From contig NZ_JPMI01000227.1 of the NCBI RefSeq assembly GCF_000733295.1, positions 49,441 to 113,440 of the forward strand: a stretch of DNA of 64,000 nucleotides, written 5' to 3'. Below, in pieces: positions 1 to 7,163 of this stretch. Origin of the DNA: Archangium violaceum Cb vi76. GTDB taxonomy: Bacteria > Myxococcota > Myxococcia > Myxococcales > Myxococcaceae. A program made the translations under genes and the position numbers. The notes beneath the pieces were generated by a model, which was not told the origin of the DNA, ran no database searches, and worked only from the letters and a program-made list of their open reading frames with translations. Position 1 is the first letter of the stretch. Every line of letters begins with the position of its first letter.

Positions 1-972
1 GCCGAGCCCGGCTTCGTGAACTTCCTGACCCCCCTGGGCGACTCGCTCTACTTCTCCGCGAGCGATGAGACCCATGGGCTGGAGCTGTGGAAGACGGATG
101 GCACGACCGAGGGCACGGTGATGGTCAAGGACGTCATTCCGGGTCTCGAAAGCTCGCTGGCGGGCTCACTGACCGCGGCGGGCGGACGGCTCTTCTTCAA
201 TGTCCCGGCCAGGTTCCACGAGCTGTGGGTCAGCGATGGGACTCCGGAGGGCACGGTGCAGGTCCCCGGGCTCCTGGACACCTCCTCCCTGACGCCCCTG
301 GGCGACGTGCTCTTCCTGAGCGCTTCCGGGAGTCCCGGCGAGGGCGCGGAGTTGTGGAGGACCGATGGGACGGCGGCGGGCACCCGACGGGTCGCGGACA
401 TCTTCCCGGGTGTGGAAGGGTCCTCACCGCATGAGCTGACCGCCGTGGGTGGAGTGCTCTTCTTCGCCGCGAGGGATCCCGAGCACGGAGATGAGCTGTG
501 GCGGACCGAGGACGCCGGGGAGGGCGCGTCGCTGGTGAAGGACATCCACCCGGGACCCGACGACTCCGGCATCCGGTGGGGGACCGCGGTGGATGGCATG
601 CTCTTCTTCTCCGCCGATGACGGCCGCCGTGGCGTCGAGCTGTGGAAGAGCGCGGGGACGGCCTCCAGCACGCGGCTGGTCAAGGACATCGCGCGTGGTT
701 CCGCGAGCTCCTCCCCGGAGCGGCTGACCGCCATCGCTGGGGTGTTGGTGTTCTCCGCCACGGATGGGGCACATGGCCGCGAGCCGTGGACGAGCGCGGG
801 TACGGAGAAGAGCACGCGGCAGCTCGATGACATCCGCCCTGGAAGAGGCGCCTCGGAGCCCAAGGACTTCACGCGTCTGGGCTCCCAGGTGCTCTTCTCC
901 GCCGATGATGGTCGCACCGGCGGCGAGCTGTGGAGTCTCCCCGTGTCGGCTCTGCGCTGCCCTGGGCGCTGA
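1..972 (+). CDS. ELWxxDGT repeat protein, 5' end outside window
   Basis: The frame is open from base 1, so the start lies upstream; a GTG at 16 is internal. The protein is a run of about seven repeats of roughly 46 residues, each carrying a variant of ELWxxDGT-x2-GT (ELWKTDGT, ELWVSDGT, ELWRTDGT, ELWKSAGT, EPWTSAGT), followed by LFFSA/LFFAA strands. This is the ELWxxDGT (hyperion-type) repeat family, common in myxobacteria and usually found in large exported or surface proteins with a predicted beta-propeller-like fold. No catalytic motif is visible. The repeats degenerate toward the C-terminus (ELWRTEDAGEGA, then a final ELWSLP). Function is unknown; a role at the cell surface is inference from family context. 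Confidence 0.85.
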   Translation, partial: AEPGFVNFLTPLGDSLYFSASDETHGLELWKTDGTTEGTVMVKDVIPGLESSLAGSLTAAGGRLFFNVPARFHELWVSDGTPEGTVQVPGLLDTSSLTPLGDVLFLSASGSPGEGAELWRTDGTAAGTRRVADIFPGVEGSSPHELTAVGGVLFFAARDPEHGDELWRTEDAGEGASLVKDIHPGPDDSGIRWGTAVDGMLFFSADDGRRGVELWKSAGTASSTRLVKDIARGSASSSPERLTAIAGVLVFSATDGAHGREPWTSAGTEKSTRQLDDIRPGRGASEPKDFTRLGSQVLFSADDGRTGGELWSLPVSALRCPGR

Positions 973-1088
973 CGAGCTCCTTCTTCGAAGAGGCGCGCGG
1001 TGCTGTGTCCCGCACCGCGCGCCAGGGTAGGGGAGTTGGAGTCGTAACGAAGGATTTGCGTTCATGCCAGACACGCTGGGGGATGCCC

Positions 1089-1094
1089 TATACT
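1089..1094 (+). promoter_or_regulatory. TATACT -10 element directly before the cytochrome gene
   Basis: A near-perfect -10 hexamer, TATACT, ends 7 nt before the ATG at 1102, so transcription would begin at or next to the start codon. No good -35 hexamer is visible at 16-18 nt spacing. No Shine-Dalgarno sequence is seen between it and the ATG. Confidence 0.4.
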
Positions 1095-1101
1095 CCCGGC
1101 A

Positions 1102-2421
1102 ATGCTTCCCGTGCTGGCGTTCGGACTCGCAGTGGCCCTCGGTTCCTCGGCACCCCAACCAGGGCCGAAGCCGCTGACATTCGAGGAGATGGTGGCGATG
1201 CCGGTCACCTTCGAGGGCCGGAACATGATTCCCCTGCCGCCCAGGGTGCCCCGCCGGGCGCTGCGCTTCGAGTCCGCCCCGGAGAACCGCGGCCCCGCCA
1301 GCACGCTGCCCTGGGTGAATCTGCCCGGCGACACGGACGGTGGCCGGCGCACTCCCTGGGCGGTGCTGCTCGGCGAGATGCTCTTCCACGCGCCCCGGGT
1401 GCTCGGGCCGCTGAGCGTGCGGATGGGCGTGTCCTGCCACTCGTGCCACCCCCACGGCGCCACCAATCCCACCGTCTTCACCGAGCACTCGTACATGGTG
1501 CCCGGGAGCATCGACCTCACCGTCTCGTACTTCTCGCCCACCGGGGATGACGGCATCCTCAACGCGCACGTGGTGCCCACGTTGCGAGGCATCCGGTTCA
1601 CCGCGCCGTACCCGCTCGATGGCCGCACGTACAGCCTGCGCGAGCAGGTGCGCAACGTCATCGTCGGCGAGTTCGCCGTGCCCGAGGTGCCCGGCCACCT
1701 CATGGACGCGCTCGTCGCCTTCCTCAACCAGTTGGATCCGCTGCCCAACCCGAAGCTGGGCCCTCGTGGGAGGCTCGCCCCCGGCGCGAGCGAGGCCGCC
1801 CAGCGTGGCGAGGCCGCGTTCTTCCTCCCGCGCCCCGTGCTGGACGGGGACTCGTGCGCCACCTGCCACCCACCGGAGCTGGGCTTCACGGATGGCAAGG
1901 TGCACGTGCTTGGCAGCCAGCGCGAGCGCTATGACACCCCGACGCTCCTGGGGCTCGTCCACACGCCGCCGTACCTCCACGATGCCCGGGCGCGCACCAT
2001 TCCCGAGGCGCTCGTCGAGGTGGACAAGATGCTCGGCCTCGGGCTCTCCGCGGACGAGCGGAAGGACCTCTCCGCCTACCTGGAGACCATTGGCGACGAG
2101 GCGGACCCCTACGAGCCCGACCGGCGCGATCGCCGGGTGGCCCTCTCGCTGTCCTTCGTCGACCTGGTGTTGGAGGGCCCCTACTCGCAGGACCCGCTCG
2201 TCTGGAGGCTCACGCTGGAGACGGTGATGCGCGAGCTGGAGGACGAGCTGAAGGGAACACGTTCGCTCGAGCCCTTCCTCGCGGCGGCGCGTCCAGCCTT
2301 CACCCGTCCACCCAACGACGAGGATCGCCGGGCGCTGCGAACGGCACGCAAGGCCCTGCTGGACGCCACCCGCCGCTCCTCCCGGAAGGCTCCGGCCTCC
2401 GCGCGCACCGACCCTCCCTGA
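1102..2421 (+). CDS. Di-heme cytochrome c peroxidase/MauG-like protein
   Basis: A 439-aa exported di-heme protein. The N-terminus (MLPVLAFGLAVALGSSA) looks like a signal peptide, as needed for periplasmic haem attachment. Two c-type haem motifs are present, CHSCH near residue 113 and CATCH near residue 252. The second is followed by the typical GFTDG...YDTPTLLGL..TPPYLHDARA segment of the cytochrome c peroxidase/MauG family, in which the His after the PPYL stretch lies in the C-terminal haem domain. Members reduce peroxide with electrons from small cytochromes or carry out protein oxidation; the substrate cannot be told here. It stands alone, with no partner cytochrome nearby. The start codon is close to a TATACT -10 box, so the mRNA may be leaderless. 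Confidence 0.8.
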   Translation: MLPVLAFGLAVALGSSAPQPGPKPLTFEEMVAMPVTFEGRNMIPLPPRVPRRALRFESAPENRGPASTLPWVNLPGDTDGGRRTPWAVLLGEMLFHAPRVLGPLSVRMGVSCHSCHPHGATNPTVFTEHSYMVPGSIDLTVSYFSPTGDDGILNAHVVPTLRGIRFTAPYPLDGRTYSLREQVRNVIVGEFAVPEVPGHLMDALVAFLNQLDPLPNPKLGPRGRLAPGASEAAQRGEAAFFLPRPVLDGDSCATCHPPELGFTDGKVHVLGSQRERYDTPTLLGLVHTPPYLHDARARTIPEALVEVDKMLGLGLSADERKDLSAYLETIGDEADPYEPDRRDRRVALSLSFVDLVLEGPYSQDPLVWRLTLETVMRELEDELKGTRSLEPFLAAARPAFTRPPNDEDRRALRTARKALLDATRRSSRKAPASARTDPP

Positions 2422-2466
2422 GCCGGGAGCGGGGACTCCGTTGCCGTGAGACGTGGGGCCGGGGGC

Positions 2467-2934
2467 TCAGTCCGTGGGAGTCGCGGGCCCACGTCCGCCC
2501 GCGTCCAGCCGAGGGGGGGCGACCTTCTCCTCGAGCCCGCCTCCTTCCGCCTGAAGCACTTCACGGATGACGCGCTCGGCCACCTCTTCCAACCAGCCAC
2601 GCAGGGTCGCGGAGAGCTGCTGGTACTGCGGCCAGAGGGTCTCCTTCACGAACCGCTCGGGTACCCGCACCATGACCGTGGTGCGCCGCTGCCCCCGGTA
2701 GCGATAGGGCTCCAGACCGTACCGGCGCAACAGGGCGACGAAGAGTCTGCGCTGCCACTCGTCCGCCAGCGAGAACTGGTACTCCACCGCGGGCTGAGCC
2801 TCGTTGGCTGCCTTCAACCTGGCGAGGATGCGGTCACGCGCGGCTTCCGCGGCCTCGCGCTCTCCCAGCGTAGTGGCCCCGGCGAAGAGGGACTCGATGG
2901 CGGCGAGCTTCCTTCGGAGTGACTCCTCGTCCAT
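2467..2934 (-). CDS. Conserved hypothetical protein, 155 aa
   Basis: Begins MDEESLRRKLAAIESLF. The ATG at 2934 is preceded by AGGAGAGGAG, a strong ribosome binding site, so an in-frame ATG 27 nt upstream is less likely. The N-terminal third is helical and charged (ATTLGEREAAEAARDRILARL), resembling the helical DUF2786-like start seen in other small bacterial proteins. The middle holds DEWQRRLFVALLRRYGLEPYRYRGQRRTTVMVRVPERFV, an alpha/beta segment that looks conserved, and the C-terminus is a helix plus a Pro/Gly tail. No membrane segment, signal or catalytic motif. Convergent with the cytochrome gene. Function not recognised. Confidence 0.7.
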   Translation of the reverse strand: MDEESLRRKLAAIESLFAGATTLGEREAAEAARDRILARLKAANEAQPAVEYQFSLADEWQRRLFVALLRRYGLEPYRYRGQRRTTVMVRVPERFVKETLWPQYQQLSATLRGWLEEVAERVIREVLQAEGGGLEEKVAPPRLDAGGRGPATPTD

Positions 2935-3070
2935 GCGCTCCTCTCCTGATTCCACGCGCAAGGTAGTGGAGCGCCCTTCCAGGGTACAACCTGAATCGTT
3001 CTGCGTCAGGAGGTGACCGCCGGAGTGGGGTCTCGTCGTAGCCGGAAGGGCAGGTGGGTGCGAAAAGGCG

Positions 3071-3102
3071 AAGGGCCCGGAACCTTGCGATTCCGGGCCC
3101 TT
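3071..3102 (-). terminator. Rho-independent terminator of the tRNA unit
   Basis: Perfect 12-bp inverted repeat AAGGGCCCGGAA / TTCCGGGCCCTT with an 8-nt loop. It lies 4 nt beyond the encoded CCA end of tRNA-Asp, and on the minus strand is followed by CGCCTTTTCG. Position and strength fit termination of the two-tRNA transcript. Confidence 0.75.
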
Positions 3103-3106
3103 CTAT

Positions 3107-3183
<77 letters not shown>

Positions 3184-3217
3184 ACGACACCGCTCTTTCG
3201 CTACCACGACTACTGCT

Positions 3218-3289
3218 TGGGCGGAACAGGGATTGAACCTGTGACCCTCGCCTTGTAAGGGCGACGCTCTACCGCTGAGCTATCCGCCC
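3218..3289 (-). tRNA. tRNA-Val (TAC)
   Basis: A 72-nt cloverleaf on the minus strand: acceptor GGGCGGA/TCCGCCC, D-arm GCTC...GAGC, anticodon stem TCGCC/GGCGA with loop CTTACAA (anticodon TAC, Val), T-arm ACAGG-TTCAATC-CCTGT and discriminator A. CCA is not encoded (AGCA follows), unlike the neighbouring tRNA-Asp, so CCA must be added by nucleotidyltransferase. First gene of the unit. Confidence 0.93.
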
Positions 3290-3322
3290 CTCGCTTGCGT
3301 CACCGCGTTGCGACGGGGCGGG

Positions 3323-3351
3323 CTTGTATCGGCCACGCCCGTCACTGTCAA
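3323..3351 (-). promoter_or_regulatory. Sigma70-type promoter for tRNA-Val/tRNA-Asp
   Basis: On the minus strand a perfect -35 TTGACA (3346-3351) and a -10 TACAAG (3323-3328) are separated by exactly 17 nt. The predicted start is about 25-30 nt before the 5' end of tRNA-Val, as expected for a stable-RNA promoter. Confidence 0.8.
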
Positions 3352-3482
3352 GCATACGTTTTGGACGGACGAATCATTCCGAGCCCCCCTGACACGAGCG
3401 TTGACCCTGGCGATGGCTCCTGACAACCCTCGCCCCCGCGCCCACTCCCCGAGGGAGCCGGGGCAGACACGGAGCCCACCCC

Positions 3483-4520
3483 TTGAACGACCGTCTCCTG
3501 CGAGCCGCCCGCCGCCAGCCCACTGACACCACCCCCGTGTGGCTCATGCGCCAGGCCGGCCGCTACCTCCCCGAGTACCGCGCCATCCGCGGCAACATCG
3601 GCTTTCTCGACCTGTGCAAGAACGCGGACCTCGCCGCCGAGGTCACCGTCCAGCCCGTCACCCGGCTGGGCGTGGATGCCGCCATCATCTTCTCGGACAT
3701 CCTCATCCCCGTGGAGGCCATGGGAATCGAGCTGGAGCTCGGGGACAAGGGGCCGCACTTCCCCAACCCCGTGCGCACCGCCGCGGACATCGAGCGGCTG
3801 GGGGTGCCCGACCCCGTGCAGGGCACCGGCTTCGTCGCCGAGGCCATCCGCCGCACCCGCCGCGCGCTCAACGACTCGGTGCCCGTCATCGGCTTCTGCG
3901 GCGCGCCCTTCACCCTCGCCGCGTACATGGTCGAGGGCGGCGGTTCCAAGAGCTACATCCTCATCAAGCGGCTCCTCTTCGAGCAGCCCAAGCTCGTCCA
4001 CACCCTCTTCGAGAAGCTGACGAGCACGCTCATCCCGTACCTGCTGATGCAGGTGGAGGCCGGCGCGAGCATCGTGCAGATCTTCGACTCGTGGGGCGGG
4101 GAGCTGTCGCCCTGGGACTACGAGCGCTTCTGCCTGCCGTACCTCACGCGCATGGTGAAGGAGGTGCAGGCCAAGGGCGTGCCCGTCATCGTCTTCGGCA
4201 CTGGCATGTCCAACCACCTGCCGCTGCTCAAGCGCACCGGCGCGGATGTGGTCGGGCAGGACTGGCGCACGCCCATCGACGAGGCCCGGCGCGTGCTCGG
4301 GCCCGATGTGGCGGTGCAGGGCAACCTGGATCCGCTCCACCTCTTCCTGCCGCACGAGGAGCTGGAGCAGCGCGTGGTGGACATCCTCCGCCGCGCCGGG
4401 CCCGTGGGGCACATCTTCAACCTGGGCCACGGCATCCTCCCGCCCACGGATCCGGACGCCGCGAAGTTCATGGTGGACGCCGTGCACAAGCACGGGGTCG
4501 CGCTCCGCCAGGGCACCTGA
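3483..4520 (+). CDS. hemE: Uroporphyrinogen decarboxylase
   Basis: A 345-aa full-length HemE. It removes the four acetate carboxyl groups of uroporphyrinogen III to give coproporphyrinogen III in cytosolic haem synthesis. The family signatures are present: the N-terminal PVWLMRQAGRYLPEYR (arginines that hold the substrate carboxylates), the FSDILIPVEAMG segment carrying the conserved Asp, GFCGAPFTLAAYMVEG, QIFDSWGG, and the C-terminal FNLGHGILPPTDPD with the conserved His. Translation starts at TTG 3483, which gives the usual family N-terminus (MNDRLLRAARRQ). It stands alone; the remaining haem genes are not nearby. The 190-nt gap upstream is shared with the divergent tRNA promoter. Confidence 0.95.
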   Translation: MNDRLLRAARRQPTDTTPVWLMRQAGRYLPEYRAIRGNIGFLDLCKNADLAAEVTVQPVTRLGVDAAIIFSDILIPVEAMGIELELGDKGPHFPNPVRTAADIERLGVPDPVQGTGFVAEAIRRTRRALNDSVPVIGFCGAPFTLAAYMVEGGGSKSYILIKRLLFEQPKLVHTLFEKLTSTLIPYLLMQVEAGASIVQIFDSWGGELSPWDYERFCLPYLTRMVKEVQAKGVPVIVFGTGMSNHLPLLKRTGADVVGQDWRTPIDEARRVLGPDVAVQGNLDPLHLFLPHEELEQRVVDILRRAGPVGHIFNLGHGILPPTDPDAAKFMVDAVHKHGVALRQGT

Positions 4521-4573
4521 TGACGTGACCCCGTGAGTCGGCCGGGGATGTCAGGGGCACCCGGTAGGGTGGC

Positions 4574-5161
4574 ATGGAGGGTCGGGGAAGGGGGCGGGGC
4601 CGTGACAGACGAGGGCAGGGGCGGCGAGTACCAACGCAGGGTGCTCGCGCTCGATCATCCAGGCGTTTGGAGCTGTGGCAGGGCCTTCGGGCGGGAGTCT
4701 CGCCCCCCGAGTGGCCCGCCGGGGTGCTGCTGGAGTACCTCCTCTTGAGGGCGTTCCAGTTGGAAGGCGCCGAGGTGACCTGGCCGTACCGGGTCTACCG
4801 GAACGGTGTCCTCCTGGAGCAGATCGACGGGGTGGTCTATTTCGATGGGGTGTCCTGTCTGGTAGAGTGCAAGGACATGACCATTCCGGTAGATGCCTTG
4901 GCCATCGTCAAGCTGAAGTCCCAGCTCCTGCGCCGGCCGCGAACCACCATTGGAGCGCTGCTGTGCATGGGCAAGATCTCGGAGCCCGCCTCCTCGTTGA
5001 TGGAGATGCTGCCACCGCCCGATGTGCTGCTGTGGGAATGCGAGGAGCTCGAGCAGGCTCTCCGAGGTCATCGGCTCCTCGAGGGGATGAGGAGGAAGCT
5101 GCGGCATGCGGTGGAGATGGGGTTCGCGGAAGTGAAACCGCCAGACGGGAGGAATGAGTGA
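4574..5161 (+). CDS. PD-(D/E)xK nuclease-like protein (restriction endonuclease-like fold)
   Basis: 195 aa as drawn. From about residue 50 it carries a complete PD-(D/E)xK set: a helix with Glu (VLLEYLLLRAF, E54), Asp in QIDGVVYFDG (D85), then CLVECKDM with the E-x-K pair (E98, K100). This is typical of Mrr/Holliday-type nuclease domains that cut DNA with metal ions. The first ~30 codons are Arg-rich with poor GC3 (rare AGA and CGA codons) and are probably not translated in this frame. The real start may be TTG 4667, or a protein begun at GTG 4602 in another frame may be joined by a frameshift near 4665. The next gene starts on the A of this stop codon (TGATG), so the pair is translationally linked. 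Target and role are unknown. Confidence 0.65.
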   Translation: MEGRGRGRGRDRRGQGRRVPTQGARARSSRRLELWQGLRAGVSPPEWPAGVLLEYLLLRAFQLEGAEVTWPYRVYRNGVLLEQIDGVVYFDGVSCLVECKDMTIPVDALAIVKLKSQLLRRPRTTIGALLCMGKISEPASSLMEMLPPPDVLLWECEELEQALRGHRLLEGMRRKLRHAVEMGFAEVKPPDGRNE

Positions 5162-5733
5162 TGAGTGTGACCATCGTGACCCCAGGAGACGTGGCTGGGA
5201 AGCTCATGCGGCGTCTGGTGGAGGGTCATCCCCGTCTGAGGGGGCGGGGCATTCAGATCTTTTCGACCGATGGCAATATCGGAACCTCGAGATTGGCGCG
5301 GCAGATCCTCTTCGAGGAGCGGGTGCCCGTGGCCGTGATGCGCGATGCCCAGACGTTTTCTCCGGAGCTGATCGCGGAGCAGTGCGGTTGGGTGCATCTG
5401 TTCCTGGAGCAGGCAGCGCCTCCCAGTGAATGGCTCATCCTGCCGATCGCGCCCGAGATCGCCGTGTTCCTCTTCCGGGACGAGCACCTGCTGCGCCCCC
5501 TGCTGCCGGTGAGCCCCTCGTTCGAGCAGCTCATCCGGGGCCGCTACGAGCCCAACAAAGTGCTCGCCGAGATCTTCGCGCAGGCGGGCGAGCAGCCCTT
5601 CCCCGAGGCCCTGCGGCGTCGGCTCGACCAGGCGGACCTGTCCTCGCTGTGGGCCGTCGCCCCGGAGCTCCGTCCCCTGGAGGAGTTCCTCCTCGGGAAG
5701 TTGGCTGCTCAACAGCCGGGCACCGCTCCCTGA
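5161..5733 (+). CDS. Uncharacterised partner of the nuclease-like gene (possible TOPRIM-like fold)
   Basis: 190 aa, starting at ATG 5161, whose A is the last base of the upstream stop. The N-terminal half alternates hydrophobic strands with acidic turns: LVEGHPRL (E21), IQIFSTDGN, VPVAVMRDAQTFSP (D62), then LPIAPEIAVFLF (E99). The order E...D...E with a preceding strand resembles the TOPRIM-like modules of OLD/DUF4276 proteins, but the classic DxD is not clear, so this is a tentative reading. The C-terminal half (EQLIRGRYEPNKVLAEIF) is helical. No signal or membrane segment. Linkage to a PD-(D/E)xK gene suggests the two proteins act together. I do not recognise a named family. Confidence 0.55.
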   Translation: MSVTIVTPGDVAGKLMRRLVEGHPRLRGRGIQIFSTDGNIGTSRLARQILFEERVPVAVMRDAQTFSPELIAEQCGWVHLFLEQAAPPSEWLILPIAPEIAVFLFRDEHLLRPLLPVSPSFEQLIRGRYEPNKVLAEIFAQAGEQPFPEALRRRLDQADLSSLWAVAPELRPLEEFLLGKLAAQQPGTAP

Positions 5734-5780
5734 GCCGCCCACCGAGGGGCCGGGAGGCCCAGGGTTCACCTCGTTGACTC

Positions 5781-5825
5781 TGGAATCAATCTTCCATTGA
5801 CGCGATGCGACACGGCCCATTAGAT
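5781..5825 (+). promoter_or_regulatory. Promoter of fadIJ with upstream inverted repeat
   Basis: -35 TTGACG (5797-5802) and -10 TTAGAT (5820-5825) are spaced by 17 nt. Immediately upstream is TGGAA-TCAATC-TTCCA (5781-5796), an inverted repeat that could bind a regulator. Predicted transcription starts near 5832, which rules out the in-frame ATG at 5805 and supports the start at 5859. Confidence 0.65.
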
Positions 5826-5858
5826 GCGCCTCACCTACGTCGGGAAGGTGAGGCACAC

Positions 5859-7163
5859 ATGGCTCGCGAGAAGCAGCGTCACGGTCACCGCAGGGTGGCC
5901 ATCGTCCGCGGATTGCGGACGCCCTTCGTGAAGGCAGGTACTGACTTCGCGAAGCTCACCGCGCTGGACCTGGGCCGCATGGTGGTCCAGGAGCTGGTGC
6001 AGCGCGCGGATATCGATCCCCAGGAGATAGACCAGGTGGTGTTCGGCCAGGTCATCCCGACACTCACCGCGCCGTCCATCGCGCGCGAGGTGGTGCTGGC
6101 CGCGGGGCTGCCGCGCAAGATTGAAGCGTTCACCGTGGCTCGCGCCTGCGCCACCTCCATCCAGGCCATGACGACGGCGGCCAATGCCATCTCGGTGGGC
6201 GAGGCGGACGTGGTGCTCGTGGGTGGCACCGAGTCCATGTCGGACGCGCCCATCTTCACCAGCCGTCCGCTGGCCCAGGCGCTGGTGGCCGCCTCCAAGG
6301 CCCGCAGCCTCCCGGAGAAGCTCAAGGCCTTCCAGACGCTCAAGCCGAGAGATCTGGTGCCCGTGCCCCCGGCCATCGCCGAGTACTCCACCGGCCTCAC
6401 CATGGGCGAGAGCGCCGAGAAGATGGCCAAGGAGAACGGCATCTCCCGCCAGGAGCAGGACTCCATCGCCTTCACCTCGCACCAGAACGCCGCGCGCGCC
6501 TGGAAGGAGGGCTTCTTCGACGCCCAGGTGATGCACGTGGTGGTGCCGCCCAGGTACGAGAAGGTGTCGCAGAAGGACAACATCGTCCGCGAGGACACCA
6601 GCCTGGAGGCCCTCTCCCAGCTGCGGCCCGTGTTCGATCGCAAGTACGGCTCCGTCACCGCCGGCAACGCCTCGCCGCTCACCGATGGCGCCGCCGCGCT
6701 GCTGCTCATGAGCGAGGAGAAGGCGAAGGCGCTCGGCCTGGAGCCGCTCGGCTACCTGCGCGCCCATGCCTATGCCGCCACCGATCCCGGGGACCAGCTG
6801 CTCCAGGGCCCGGCGTACGCGGCCCCCATCGCGCTGGAGCGCGCGGGCATGAAGCTCTCGGACATCGACCTCGTGGAGATGCACGAGGCCTTCGCCGCCC
6901 AGGTGGCGAGCAACATCCAGGCGCTGGCCTCCAAGGAGTTCGCCCGGAAGGCCGGCTGGAGCGCGCCGGTGGGCGAGGTGGACCGCACGCGTCTCAATCT
7001 GTCGGGTGGCTCCATCTCCATCGGCCATCCCTTCGGGGCCACGGGGGCGCGCATCGTCACCCAGGCCCTGCATGAGCTGAAGCGTCAGAACAAGAACACG
7101 GTGCTGTGCACCGTCTGCGCCGCCGGTGGCCTCGGAGCCGCGGTGGTCCTGGAGCGTGCGTGA
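5859..7163 (+). CDS. fadI: Acetyl-CoA C-acyltransferase (3-ketoacyl-CoA thiolase)
   Basis: A 434-aa thiolase that cleaves 3-ketoacyl-CoA with CoA to acetyl-CoA and a shortened acyl-CoA, the last step of beta-oxidation. Visible residues: the nucleophilic Cys in VARACATSIQAM, the catalytic His in the GHPFGATGARI motif, and the second Cys in CTVCAAGGLGAA. The length and the PRDLVPVPPAIAEYSTGLTMGESAEKM insert fit the FadI (anaerobic/trifunctional-type) subfamily better than FadA. The start at 5859 is preceded by AAGGTGAGGC, and the upstream ATG (5805) lies inside the promoter. The stop overlaps the ATG of the following fadJ-like gene (TGATG), so the two subunits of the fatty-acid oxidation complex are made together. 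Confidence 0.92.
   Translation: MAREKQRHGHRRVAIVRGLRTPFVKAGTDFAKLTALDLGRMVVQELVQRADIDPQEIDQVVFGQVIPTLTAPSIAREVVLAAGLPRKIEAFTVARACATSIQAMTTAANAISVGEADVVLVGGTESMSDAPIFTSRPLAQALVAASKARSLPEKLKAFQTLKPRDLVPVPPAIAEYSTGLTMGESAEKMAKENGISRQEQDSIAFTSHQNAARAWKEGFFDAQVMHVVVPPRYEKVSQKDNIVREDTSLEALSQLRPVFDRKYGSVTAGNASPLTDGAAALLLMSEEKAKALGLEPLGYLRAHAYAATDPGDQLLQGPAYAAPIALERAGMKLSDIDLVEMHEAFAAQVASNIQALASKEFARKAGWSAPVGEVDRTRLNLSGGSISIGHPFGATGARIVTQALHELKRQNKNTVLCTVCAAGGLGAAVVLERA

Noticed and set aside
1..972. CRISPR-like or tandem DNA repeat in the ELWxxDGT gene
   Set aside because: The ~138-bp periodicity is a protein-level repeat with divergent DNA, not direct repeats with spacers.
5805..5858. Upstream ATG extending the thiolase by 18 residues
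   Set aside because: It lies between the -35 and -10 boxes of the fadIJ promoter and the extension is not thiolase-like.
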